Shown here piece after piece: positions 47,268 through 64,000 of a stretch of 64,000 bases of DNA (positions within the stretch are counted from its first letter, which is position 1; the number at the start of each line of letters is the position of its first letter). Source of the DNA: Corticium candelabrum (taxonomy: Eukaryota; Porifera; Homoscleromorpha; Homosclerophorida; Plakinidae). The notes under the pieces were generated by a model that ran no database searches, had not been told where the DNA came from, and saw nothing but the letters and a program-made list of their open reading frames with translations. Where the stretch lies: NCBI RefSeq assembly GCF_963422355.1, contig NC_085090.1:770001-834000 (forward strand), written 5' to 3'. The position numbers were made by a program, and so were the translations under genes.

Positions 47268-50200
47268 ATGAGGACTTTATATATTGTTGTCGTTGCTGCA
47301 ATTGTGAATCCCAATCTTCTACTTTGCGTCTCAGCTCCTAACAAGAAAGTGTTCGACAAACTGTCTACAACATGTACGTCGGTAGCAACATATATTTTGT
47401 CTAATGTTTTAACTCTTCCTGTTGTGCGTGCGTGCGTGCGCGTGTGTGTATGTATACTTGTTGTCTATAGATGTTCTAGTGGACGATATTATTTCTGATC
47501 AATCAATACAATTTGTGATCGACGAAGTGGCACGACAAACAGTTCGTGATAGTTGGAACTTGACGAAAATCCATCACTTCGAGGTAGTCAACGTGGAGAA
47601 AGACGGTGAGTGATGAAAATTATTTGATTTGACGACAACGTAATTTGTTGACGTTGATCCGAAAGGATTTAGCGTCAAGCAAAGGTCACGTTTCTTTGAC
47701 CTCTATTCGCTCATCTGCATGATGAAGCGAGTAGCCATAGAGAGATCGAGGTATTTGTTTCCATATCAATTGACGTTGGTGGAGCTTCATCAGCTAAAGC
47801 TTCACTAGTGCTTCACTAGTATGTATAGCCTCGTACCAGACCTTCTCGCGCGTCGTGTTCGGTTCCCGTATAACACGAAAACGCTGGAGAGGGTCTGGGA
47901 TCATACCGCCTACTTTCTTCACCTAGTGTCACCCCACGTCACCAACGTCAATACTTTCATACTATTAGTTCATTATGCTGTAACAATACACCTTTCTATC
48001 AAAGCAAATTAGGCATTACGCTATCTGTGATATCCCAGAATTGCATACATTCATTGTTTGTTTTTCGTTCGTCTATGCGACATGGAAACCGATTCATTCA
48101 CAGAGCGATCTCCTGAGTTCGATTCACGTTACCTGAAGCTGTAAGGTCCAATGTGATTTGATCACCAGTAGCCTGGAGTCTATGCATGCACTAAGCGCTG
48201 CTCTATGACTGTGCTAGGCTACAAGAACAATATGAGTCGGGAAGCTCATCAGATAGAGTTCCAACGAAAGTGGTAATGAACAGCGTCAACTGCAGCTTGT
48301 TGGCCGCCGGAAAGGCAACGCTGTCTTCTGTGGATGTTGGCAAGCTAGTGCGCCTTGCCTTTGGATCAACTGTAGAGAGGAAAAGCGCCAGAGTTCACGG
48401 CTGCCGCTCATACGTTTACTGCGGTATCCGGAGAAAGAGTGATCATGAGGAAAGTCCAGCCAAACGTTCTTGCATACAAGAGTCATCAAAGGATATTACA
48501 TCACCGACCTCTGACCATCTACTACGAATTACACAATTAGAAGCTGAGCTCAAACGTGAAAAGAAGCGCGGACAAGACTTGGAGGCTGAACTGCAACAAT
48601 CAATTATTGAGAGTCAATCTATCCAGTGGCATCAAGTAGATACAGAAATTAACGCAGAGCTGAATGCGCTACAGAGAGCTGGAGGAATCATGTCAACAGG
48701 TCCAGTTGATGCAGCAGATGCATCTTCACTGACTGCAGACTTTAGTTTACATAATCTACACAGCCAATTACTTACACACGCTCCCAAAATTACATCACTG
48801 CTTTCCTCAATAGGCCAAACTGACACCACTACAGGACCAAAAGATATCTACAGCTTGGCAGCAGTCTGCTTACTAGCGAAGAAGGCAAGTGACAAGGTCA
48901 AAGGTTTTCAGCTTCTAGTTAGTTTGATGTTGGTTGCCAGGGCAACTAGTAAACAAGTCATTACTACTCTTAACCATATGGGTGTCTGCTTGTCATATAG
49001 TCAAACTTTTAGGTATGTGGAAAACGCTGCAAAGGCAATAGAGCAGAACAGAGAGCTTCAACATGGAGACTGGATCGTTGCCTATGACAACATAAATATC
49101 GAGAAACGTGTCACCCATGAGAGACATGCCAGACATACAGAGGCATGGAACTTCACGAGCCGTTTGGCTGTCAAAGTAGCCAGACTTCCCCCACCTGATT
49201 ACAACATAACAGAATTACCACAATGCACTCGAGGAGATTTAGCTGTGGAAGACATTCTACCGAATGATGATGACGACAAAACATTTCACGAATCTGCTCA
49301 GACAAGAGTTCAGAAGGTACTCATACACAGGTTCAAATGCTGCAATCACCTTAAAGCAAGACATCAATATGACAACCATGACCACCCAACAACAAAATCT
49401 ATTATCCACCCTATTGCAGTGATAGACATAGATGAAAGTTACACTGACAATAATGTTACTATTCTTGAAGAATTTCAAAAAATGCTGGAGATAGATGACA
49501 CTGTTCAACAATGTGTTGTCGGTGACCAAGCGACTTGCAGGGCAATTCGTGCAGCTCGGCGTAGAAGGGTAGCAGATATTCCTTCAGCACGCCTCCTATG
49601 GGCGAAAGAGAATCCTGGTGATTTCCACTTCGCATGGGAGTGCCTAAAAGTCATCTTCCTCATATTTTGGGAGTCACATGATTTTCCTGGCTCATTGGCT
49701 CATCTCAGCAAACTGATCAACCGAAGTGGAGTCACCGCTGCTGCAAAAAAATTTCAACAATCCGATGAGTTCCTCAAACATGCATTAGAAGCACATCTGA
49801 CTGCATCCCTCATCACCTTTCTCAATATATCTGCTACCTCAGATTTAATTGTACAAGATGCAACCATTATAACGAACTCATGGCTAAACGAAACAGCAGA
49901 GAGATTCGCCAATGACGTGCTAGTTATAGGAACAGATGAAGATGACCATGATGCAGACAACCTGTATAATTTCCATCGTTCTTTTCTGCGCATGGCCCTC
50001 CTTTATGAAGATTTGAGGGAAGCCATCAAGTACGAAGATGGCCCAAGAGTTATCCAACATTGGCGAATGTGGTTACTGTACTTCCTCGCAACAAAGAGAA
50101 GCAACTACAGCAATGAAGCAGCAAATCTCTTAGCCAATCTGAAGGCTGACTTTTCCAAGAGGCTTGCTTACATAGTAACTCACAACAGAGCTGTTAATTC

Positions 50201-53200
50201 TCTGGGCATACCTGGTCATGGGAAAGCAATAGACATGGCAGTAGAACACCACAATCTTGTCATCAAAACAGCTTTACGATCTTCTGGTGGCAGTATCACC
50301 CTCCATCATCTAAGAGTAATAAGCTTAGCATCTCAGCTATTACATGATGCTGCACTGTTATGCGATCAGGAAGTTCATGCTCCTCATGTAGGTACAAGGC
50401 ATACAAGTACAAGTGCTGAAAAAGACATCCAAATGATGACATCCAATCTATTGGCCAGTCGAGTCACTTGTCGGATTCCCAAAAGAAAGTTGCCATCTAA
50501 CAGACATTTCACAACACCAGAGAAAAAAGGATATGAAGTTGCCTTATCCAAGCAATGGATTGCAAAGTTCCTAAGTAAGACAGACCTGAGAATTGAGGAC
50601 AATCAGTCCACTGAAGACCATGAAGAAATTGATTTTCTTGATGACATACAGCTATGACAGAAATAGACACATGTACATAATATCGTAACTACTTGTATTG
50701 AGAAACATAGCCTAAAGTGAGTTACTAGTGATTTGTAATCTCTCCTAAAACATGTCTACAAGCTGAAGTGCTCCTTGTACCATCACTACTAATATTGGCT
50801 ATAGTGCAAGGAATGTGAAACTCAATTAACTTAAAAACTGCTAAACTGAAGTCCCTTACAACTCCTAGTGACCAAACATCATTTTCTGATCGAATCTTAT
50901 TACATTTTTTACTAGTTTATCAATCACTAACATGGATAAGACCCCATCTAGTCCTCTCATTCTGTATCTTGTGCCACCTGCCGTCCTTCTAAGTTCAAGT
51001 AGTGCTTTCCTCAAAGCACCTCTCTGACCAGCAACAACACGATGTGATCTCAACGGTGCAGATCTGCATGGAATAGGAGGAAGTGGTAAGGTGCAATCCA
51101 CCTCTGGCTGAAAAATATGAGGTCGCTCATCAGATGCATTGCAGAAGGAACAGCACAAATCACTATCAGATAATGGCTCATCTGACTGCAAAATCTTGTA
51201 AACAAGAACTCTTCTCAAACAGACCTTATTGAAGGCAAGAGTCACAATTTTGTTGTTGCACACTGACAGCCTACGGTCCTGAGAGTGTGCCACAAACCGA
51301 ACAAGGCACAACCTTAGTGGATCTCTCCCTCCATGTCCAGCAAGTTGCACAAGCTCAGATCCACTGTCTGGCAAACCGAATAGAATAACTTCACTGATGT
51401 CATCAATGTCCACACCAAGGCCAAACGCACTAGTAGCTACCATGACTCGCTGCTTGCCACACTTGAATTCTCCATAGTGTTGAGATCGCCCCTCAAGTGT
51501 CATTGTGGCATGGTATTGTCCTACTGTACCCCTGGTTATACTACTGCAGCTGTACACAAGATGAATATACACTTTATACAAAACATCCTTTGATCTGCAA
51601 AATATAAGAGTTTTTGGAATATCTTTAGAATACTTTACAGAGGACAACATAGAAGCTAACAAGTGGAAGACTGACGAAATAGAGGTGGATGAATCCAAAG
51701 AAAAATATAAGTTTGGACGATTTAGAGATCCAGATACTAGAACATAGTCAGGCATATTCAGATGTTGGGTTACAGAAGTAATAAGGAAAAGTGGAGCTGT
51801 TGCTGAGAGAGCCATAATAGGGACAGTAGGCAGGCAAGAACGAATAAAACTTAGTTCCTTGTAAGAAGGTCTAAATGTAGACCCCCACTCTTCGATCAGA
51901 TGTACTTCATCAATAGCAATGAAGGAGATTGCTGTCTTCAATTGCCTAGACAATGCGTTTCGCCAAAAACTTGATGTGATCGCTTCTGGAGACGTATAAA
52001 CTAGACAAACCACTGTTACCCACCATTGCCTGACCAAAAAATTGTCCAATACTACTCACTTAGTTTGTACTTGCTGGAAGAAATGTCTTTCAACAGTTTC
52101 TCGTCTGACAAGGACTCAATTCGTGTGACAAACACTCCCTTTTTTTACCAGTTTGGCGACCTTGAATCATCAGGAGGCTAATAACTAAAGCAAACTGGCT
52201 GCTTCAAGCAACTACACCTACCTGATCATGCATCAATGATATCAGCGGGCTAATGATCACACACACTCCGTTCAAGAGAAGGGCAGGCAGTAGGTAGCAC
52301 AAAGACTTGCCGCCCGAAGTCTTCAGTCGAACAAACACATCCTTGTTCGAAAGAATCGCCTTGGAGGCCTCAAGCTGACCTTCACGAAAACTATGGTGTC
52401 CAAATACGTCGGAAAGAACAGATTTCAGTCCGAGTTCAAAATTCGCGCTTTCAGAAGCCATTCCGTGCTTTGTGAAGAGTCTGCGCACAGCTGTGCGGAT
52501 CAAGTACCCTATGCTATGTCTGAGACCTACCACTCTGGTACTAATAAAAAGATTCTACCATTCCGTAACAGCCTACCCAAAGGGTTCCCACCTCCCAGCT
52601 TACCGTGTCTTGTACGTCTTCTGAAAACATCCTGCAGGTTGTTCAACGTAAGAGATATATTGGCGATCGCAGGAGAAACGCGTCCACGTCCAAGAGACTT
52701 TCTGTGTGACACATGAGAATAGCACTTACACTAATCGTGTTAGTAGCCCGAGGCTTTGTGACATACGAGCTAAGATGATCGTCTAACAGCATAAACGGTA
52801 GGCGGTATGATCCCAGACTCTCTCCAGCGTTTTCGTGTTATACGGGAACCGGGCACGACGCGCGAGAGGGTCTGGTACGAGGCTAGTTCTGTGCCTAGTC
52901 TTTGTTTGGCTAATCAACACCATCTTCAATTCTTTCTGGACACATCTTACTTAATTAAATTTAAGTTGTGGAATGATTTGAAAGCCACGGTTAGCTAGTC
53001 TGTGTGACAGTGCTCGAATCGACTCCACCGACGGATGCACGCCCAATCTATATGCCCTCGAACGATGTGCGGATATTTGTCGACATGGATAATGTATGCA
53101 TGGTTGTTCGGTGACATTTTGTTGGTCGTTATATCTGACTTAATGTTACCGTCAAGGTGTATACTATTTCCTAAAGTGGTTAAGAGAGAAATTTCGTAAT

Positions 53201-55003
53201 CAGTTCTTCATCCGGATTGCAGAGACCGAACAACTAGTTACTTAACCGTACAAATGGTTAACTGGTTAGGAATCGGGATGTCCCATTTAAAATCTGGACG
53301 TCCGATTGATTAACCGGCGTCCAGTTCATTAACCGGACAGGTTATTAATCCGGATATAACAGTATTAAACGGTGTTTGTAAGAGGAAGTAGGTGCTGCCA
53401 CAAGTACCACTTGACAAACACACGTGCACGTGCAACGAAATAACGTAAAAATTGTACCAGTAAAAAGTACTAAGGTACTTTTTCTTTAGATAAAGCCTGC
53501 CAATCGTGCTACATATTTCCCGTTGTTCATCTAACCGAAAGATGTTTGCCCTCCCGTATGTCTCTCAACCCACCCGTCGCTTCTTTTCCTGTTTCAAACA
53601 ACAAGACATCGAAGCCGTCCGTGTTTCACATACAATTCGGATATGATGACACATCAGAGATTCCGGCCGTTCTGGCCGTTGCTGACAAAATGAAGTGGAC
53701 GTCAGCTGTGTACGTGGGTGACAAACATGCAGGTAAACATACAAATATATTAGTTGATTACAGACTGCAAGTGTATGGAGACTAAATATCTACAAATTGG
53801 GTTCTTACTTGTAGGTTCGTTTTACGATTCGTTGCTGCGTTGGGCAAGGACATTTCGCATATTGGACGTGGTATCAGTGAATGACGACGTAGACCTTGCA
53901 CATTTGCACACAAAGATTTCTCGAAGGGAGGTTGACTTTGTGATAGGTCACTGTCACACGTACGCGTGTTACAAAACCGTGAAGAAGGTAAAACATGCAT
54001 GTTCGGCTATCGTTTTGTATACACGTGTAGGTTGTACTTCACGTTTGTGCAGTTGCTCGTTCTTCATTCAGAAGAATCAATTGGTAAATCGAGTGTGCCA
54101 TGGTTGATAACCGAGGCAATAACTGAGAAAGTAAGTTCAGTGGTGTTCTTGTTAACCCGAGACGCGCATATGCAAGATCGAATCCTAACTTAAACAATCT
54201 CTAATGTAGTAAAAGTTCCATTTCCTCCAATACTACTCTTTTGTTGCAGATTCGAGAGGAAGGCGCTTTTACTTCACTAAATGTTCATACAGCAGTTTAC
54301 GGACTGCAACTGCCTCTTCCTGGTCTTCCTGTCATCGACACTCTTTTGGAAAAAGTTCCGTCTATTTACGATAAGCAACAAGATTGTCGTCTCAAGAAGC
54401 ATTGCGCTGTAACTCTAAGGAAACAGGTAAAATTCGTTTTGTGCATGTCGCTAATTTGTTATAAACGTTTTAATTAACTTTAATCATGCGTGTTTGCTTT
54501 AGTTGAATGTTTTAGACTTTTACGACGCTTTGGTATCGACGATCTACAAAGGCGGACAACATATGTCTACAGACGACGAAATTGTGTTTCAGTTCGTCAA
54601 CAATACGGTAAAAAGTTTAGCAAATAGTTGGGTGTGTTTCGCGTAGTGACTCTCCACCTATTACTGTATAGATAATTGACACAAAATAACGTTACGACAT
54701 AAATTAATGTAATATTTTGCATAGACTTGTTAGAGTTAGGCACCAACCTTGCTAGCAAGAAGTTAATATCACTTTGGCTGACACGTTCTATTAACCATTA
54801 CACAGGACGATTTTTGGTGATGTGACTGTAATGTTTACTGTGTATAATATCTAAATATCTTAGCTGTAATTCGGTCAATGGCAACTTATCTTATACTCAT
54901 GTTTACATTAATTCTTTTCAATATTCTTTAAAAACTACGGAATGAATATGGAATTCTTACTTTATAAAGTTTCGTTTTGACACCCCACACGCACACACGC
55001 GCG

Positions 55004-55054
<51 letters not shown>

Positions 55055-57548
55055 ACGTGTTTATATGGCTCGCCTATGCCCATTATCTACTTACTCATAT
55101 TAAGTTAAGACGTTTGTTCTAGGATGATTTCCGGAGTATTCGTGGTGCCATACAGTTTGCTGAGACTGTAGAAAGAGTATATCCGACAGTCTACAACGTT
55201 CTAAAACTTTGTCAATTTTCAGTTGATATCGTGCCCATTTCAATTCTACTTTCTTTACCTAGCTAACTATTGACATTCGTTTCTATTGCACAGGTTGGAG
55301 TATACAACAACAGCGACTCAGATTGGTTGCACGATCTAAAACCTCTAATAAACGAAACTTACAAAAATCACCCAAGACGGTACCGAAGAGAAGCGAAAAA
55401 ATGTGCACCAGCTGGAAACCATTTTATTACAACTACCGTTAGAGTAAGCAAGCAACTATAGTTATTGTTACTTTAGATGCTTGACAATTTTCTTCTCTAG
55501 GATCCTCCGTTTCTTTTTTATGATCCCAATAATACAATGGAGGGATATCATCATGGTCCTTTCTGTGGTTTCATAGTCGACATGATGGAGTGGCTTGCAG
55601 CAGAAATAGGAATTTCGTACACGCTGAAAGAAAATCCGTATCTAAAATTCGGATCTGTGGATGAGAATGGTGTCGGCAATGGAATGGTTGGAGAACTAAT
55701 GAACTGCGTAAGTGTTAATGATAACAATGTGTAATGACATAACGTAGGCGTGTCGACTGTTTTGCAAGTGATGGGCGGTTTGCGTGCGCAAAGACTGGAT
55801 TAGATAACGTGCGCTAACCATACAAAGTTGTTATACAGAGCCGTTTACTCAGACCAACTTACTAAGTTTTACAACACAGATAATCTAATAGACTAATACA
55901 TTAAACAAATGGGCTTTGCTACTCTATACACACTTCTACCAATATAAATTAACTATTTAGTTTAAATTACCTTGCAAAAACGGAAGTATGTGTTAATGTA
56001 TCGCTGACTGACGTACAGTGTTTTTGAAAATAGTGGGTCTTTGACTCCTACTGTTCTGCATGACAGCTCTGCTTTGTTTCAGTTTCTAATTTTTGTCGTC
56101 AGCGTTATGTTATCTTATGGATATTTACATTTTTAAAAACAAACAAACAAATGGGTACACAAATAGACATACAGATAAACAAATTTATTATTAGCTCAGG
56201 CAGTCAGCTTGCTGAGTAGTGATTTGCTAATGCGAGTGGATACGTTGAACGGTTTGGCGTGCGTGTGCACGTATAATTGTGACTTCTGTTTCATATATTC
56301 AGTTGTTTAATTACATTGCATTTTCTATTGACTTACCAACTTGTTAATTCTTTATTGTTTTTAAATTAATCTCTAGGAAGTGGATTTAGCAGCTGCTTCC
56401 CTAACTATCACCAGCAGTCGATCTCAACACATTTCTTTTACCAAACCTTATATCGATGTCGTGTCGGCAATTCTCGTTTCTAGACCCGAGCAAGAAGGAT
56501 CCGACATCTGGTCGTTTCTCAATCCATTTGATTTTGCTACTAAAGTAGTCATTATCGCCTCTCTTGCGACAGTGTCGATCGTGTTTCTTGTTTTGCAAAA
56601 ACTCAGTCCATACTTCAAGTCTAGTGAAACAACGGCTGGAGAGGAAGCATCTCCAGGAGACGATCGAAGAAATACATTTTGGTTTTTCTACACTACTTTT
56701 GTTCAGCAAGGCCCGGATGATGCTCCATCTCTGTCCGGAAAAATCATCGTTGGTGGTTGGTATTTCTTTGCGCTGATCATAATAGCAACATACACCGCCA
56801 ATCTTGCAGCTTTCTTGACGGTAAAGAGTTTTGCTCAAAGCGTTAATTCGATCGACGATCTCGCCGCGCAAACAGAAATTATATACGGGACATTGAAAGA
56901 CTCCTCAACTCTCGAATTCTTTAAAAATTCGCCCATAGACGTGCACAGGCGGATGTACACGTTTATGACAAACACTGAAGGCTCTATGGTAGACACCGTT
57001 CGAGAGGGACTTCTTCGAGTGCAAAATAAACGAAACGGTGAGTACGCGTTTATATCGGAACGACCAGTTATAGACTATTTTGCATCTCACAAACCGTGTA
57101 AAACTCAAGTGGTCGGAAGAGGATTCGACTCTCATGGATTTGGTTTGGCTCTTCCTCGAGAAATGCCATACGAAACTAATTTTTCTTTAGCTATTTTGAA
57201 AATGAGAGAGTCGGGCTTTATTGAAAATTTGAGCAATAAATGGTTCGAAAAAGGTGAATGTGCAAGTTCAAATGACGATTCGTCGTTGTCTGATGTTGAA
57301 AAAGTTCGCATTACGGATATGGTCGGTGTGATGATAATTCTTGTGTGCTCGATTGGTGCGTCTATTGTGATTGCAATCATTGAGCGTATCTGGTGGATAA
57401 CAAAAGAAAGGAGAAAAAAACTTGTATCATCTGACGTAAGTCAGTCAATAACGCCATTTTAATCGACATTCGACGTTTTCAATTTTAGATTTCTGAAGTT
57501 GATGATCTAACGCCATCAGTCAAGGAGACTTCTGTCGTCTACGTGTGA
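47268..57548 (+). CDS. Ionotropic glutamate receptor (first tandem copy)
   Basis: Exons: 47268-47373, 47471-47605, 53490-53732, 53815-53987, 54053-54130, 54250-54426, 54503-54607, 55123-55197, 55294-55443, 55501-55707, 56377-57435, 57489-57548. They join to 2568 bases, 855 residues, with no stop. A signal peptide (1 to about 23) precedes the amino-terminal domain. The ligand-binding domain starts near residue 415. M1 is about 537-558, the pore loop has FVQQG (Gln at the Q/R/N site, about 593-594), M3 carries TYTANLAAF (about 621-629) and M4 is about 798-819. Predicted glutamate contacts are conserved: Arg498 (TITSSR), Ser/Thr in DSSTLEFF (about 659-661) and Glu711 (FISERP). This favours a glutamate-gated, calcium-permeable cation channel. 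The C-terminus VVYV suits a class II PDZ ligand. Intron 2 (5.9 kb) contains a whole DNA transposon. Confidence 0.93.
47827..47912 (+). repeat. Left terminal inverted repeat of the RecQ transposon
   Basis: Inverted partner of 52798-52883. It begins GCCTCGTACCAG and contains CCCGTATAACACGAAAACGC. Confidence 0.93.
48082..50657 (+). CDS. DUF6589-like protein, candidate transposase
   Basis: Two exons (48082-48140 and 48218-50657) join in phase to 832 residues from ATG 48082 (METDSFTERS). The ATG at 48276 would be a shorter alternative. A predicted coiled coil (TQLEAELKREKKRGQDLEAEL) is near the N-terminus. The large C-terminal part resembles, from memory, proteins annotated DUF6589: VAYDNIN (about 309), VVGDQATCRAI (about 454), and NPGDFHFAWECLKVIFLIFW (about 490). 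Acidic residues in these blocks could form a metal-binding nuclease centre; that is inference. It lies between the inverted repeats and faces the RecQ gene tail to tail, which makes it the likely mobilising enzyme. The frame is open, so the protein may still be made. Confidence 0.75.
50865..52461 (-). pseudogene. RecQ-like DNA helicase with one frameshift
   Basis: Minus-strand exons: 52461-52222, 52160-52060 and 52000-50865, about 490 residues. Motifs: SFREGQ (Q/0-like), TSGGKSLCYLLPALLL (Walker A, altered from TGxGKS), ISPLISLMHDQ, TSPEAI, IDEVHLIEEWG (DExH), MALSATAP (III), TLIFCRSK (IV), MVATSAFGLGVDI (V) and QLAGHGGRDP (VI, where the usual GRAGRD arginine is His). A Cys-rich and basic C-terminal tail follows. 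Exon 2 is one base out of phase with both neighbours. Reading changes at a run of seven A's (plus strand T's about 52140-52146), so this copy is frameshifted or the assembly has an indel there. RecQ helicases unwind 3'-5'; here the gene is cargo or accessory of the transposon. Confidence 0.85.
52798..52883 (-). repeat. Right terminal inverted repeat of the RecQ transposon
   Basis: Inverted partner of 47827-47912 with about four mismatches. Confidence 0.93.
52886..53489. other. Remainder of glutamate receptor intron 2
   Basis: No recognisable feature. A short stretch of AACCGG/CCGGTT-rich sequence lies near 53230-53360. Confidence 0.5.
54990..55053. repeat. (CG)n(CA)n microsatellite in a glutamate receptor intron
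   Basis: A CA/CG dinucleotide tract within the intron 54608-55122. Confidence 0.95.
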
Positions 57549-58987
57549 AGAAGGAAACAACTGCTGTCACATACACTTTTGTTCAATTCGCTATTATCGT
57601 TTGAGGGAAGTTGGCAGCAAACACTATTAATAGACTTTCTAGCTGTTTCTCGTTTATGTCAAAAACAGATATAAATATATACGTATCAGCGTAAGTAGAT
57701 TTCTTTTTATTTCTTTCTCATCGTTGTTTAGCCTCTTAGATTTGAAACGGTTTTTCTAGTTGAGTATTGCACTATGCTATTTAGCAGTTGTAGATACACC
57801 CTAATAAAGTAGGCCAAGTGTAACTAATATTTGGATTTTCTATGTGATGTTAACATTGCCTAGTAATTGAAGCTGTGTTTAACACCTTTGCTTCCACATG
57901 CAGCTATGAACCTTGTGGGCATGCATGACCGACATCGCTTAGTGTCTCAAACGTGGCGTCTTACGCATGCGCCTGGTAGTCAATGCCTCTAGTAAGTGTG
58001 ACTTTTATAGACAATATACAGAGTCTCATACAACGTAACCCCAGCATTTGGCTTTTCAATTTCTCCAACGACGCCCTTGTCTTAACTAACTAGGTTCGAT
58101 TTGTTCATATCCGCGATCTATATATATTTTGTGATAGGACAACTTTCGTTCACAGTTGATTGTCTAGATAGCGAAAGCTTCCAACCAGATGCAACAAAGC
58201 GAAAGCATTTAAGAAAGAAAATGGATAAGTTCTATGTTTGATATATTTTGTAAAGCATTTTAGTTTACTCAGTTGCGCACGTTTTATGTGCTAAGTATTT
58301 GACATTCTGGTGAGTCCACGTCATTTTTTCTTGCATTTAACATACTCTGTCATCGTATAAAAAGATATATTCTAACTCTCGCTTTATTTTTGCAAGTAAA
58401 ACAGTCAGTTACGCTTAAAGATCAAACTCACTAAAACCGTGTCTTTCCGTGTTTGTCGTTCTAGCGGCAATTGTTGTTTGACCAACCATTTTCCTTAATT
58501 AGGAGCGCACGGTCAGTATCGCAACAAGTTTCTGGTAGCAATGTAACTAGAGGAAAGACGCGACAAGTCGGGTTTTAGTTACTTTTAATAGCTTGACTTT
58601 CCGCATCCGTTCCGTTATGATTTTGAGTCTACCTGCGGCACTTTTCAATCTCCTAACCATAATTTGAGTTAAACAAATCTAATTTCGAGTAGCTTCAAAG
58701 ATATCCTCACTTTATCTTTGCTTGACCAACAATCTGAAAATGAAATTAACTAAACGGCTTCTTCTGTTTTTTTTTATACTTAATTACAACAGCACTCACG
58801 CTGCCTCACAGTAGTAACCTTTCAAATAGTTGGTAGTAAAATATCATTTCTGCAGGCGTGTCATTTCAGTTGCGCTTGCGTATTAATGAAGTCTTTTGAG
58901 AACCGTTGCATTGTGCAGTTGCAGCTAGAGAGTCCAACTCTTCACATACAAAACTGTTGCTCGTGGACGGTTATAAATAACGACAAT
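57549..58987. other. Intergenic region between tandem glutamate receptor genes
   Basis: A possible polyadenylation signal AATAAA lies near 57803. About 58853-58900 resembles the sequence about 120 bases before the first receptor gene (both contain GTGTCAT then TGAGAAC), which suggests a duplicated promoter or 5' leader. Nothing else is recognised. Confidence 0.45.

Positions 58988-64000
<5,013 letters not shown>

Larger units (their letters stand above)
47827..52883. mobile_element. 5.06 kb DNA transposon encoding a DUF6589-like protein and a RecQ-like helicase
   Basis: About 86-base inverted repeats (47827-47912 and 52798-52883) start GCCTCGTACCAGACC and differ at only a few bases. TA flanks both ends (47825-47826 and 52884-52885), consistent with a TA duplication, although TA could also be part of the repeat. 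Inside, two genes converge: a DUF6589-like protein (48082-50657, plus) and a RecQ-type helicase (50865-52461, minus). No other gene is present. The element sits in intron 2 of the glutamate receptor. I cannot assign a known superfamily; helicase-bearing groups such as Academ come to mind. Confidence 0.85.

Noticed and set aside
48286..50602. Minus-strand frames across the DUF6589 gene
   Set aside because: They are antisense shadows of the long plus-strand frame with recognisable protein blocks.

Overview
This is nuclear DNA from an animal. Genes are split into many small exons with GT-AG introns that are often only 50-60 bases long. The window is rich in dinucleotide microsatellites, transposons and retrotransposons. 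Host genes recognised are the WAVE-complex subunit NCKAP1, a Kir potassium channel, two tandem ionotropic glutamate receptors (iGluRs) and a secreted metzincin-like protease. Short introns, modest coding GC and this mixture fit an early-branching metazoan. A sponge of a class that keeps iGluRs, or a cnidarian, is my inference; the sequence does not prove it.

Layout. 1-15265 (+): the C-terminal four fifths of NCKAP1 in 32 exons, with DNA-transposon miniatures and retrotransposon ends in its larger introns. 15266-19266: intergenic, with a tRNA-like SINE and a (CA)n tract. 19267-21457 (+): putative secreted metalloprotease. 22703-23592 (+): hAT transposase relic with a nested miniature element. 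23694-24794 (-): intronless Kir channel. 27000-35670: a compound array of endonuclease-bearing (RLE) non-LTR retrotransposon pieces, joined at (TCTG)n tracts. 36394-40923 (+): an apparently intact Ty3/gypsy element with 104-base LTRs and a 5-base target duplication. 41955-46982: a 5.0 kb DNA transposon with about 530-base terminal inverted repeats and a 6-base target duplication, containing integrase-core exons. 47268-57548 (+): first iGluR. Its intron 2 holds a 5.06 kb DNA transposon encoding a DUF6589-like protein and a RecQ-like helicase. 58988 to the window end (+): second iGluR, tandem paralogue, cut by the window. Its intron 2 holds a foldback element with a second RecQ fragment and the same terminal motif.

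The host genes are not an operon. NCKAP1 acts in actin nucleation, while Kir and the iGluRs are membrane channels. The most notable content is mobile: a RecQ-carrying transposon family present in the same intron of both iGluR paralogues, a TG...CA-ended integrase-type transposon with very long inverted repeats, and retrotransposons that appear to target (TCTG)n microsatellites.
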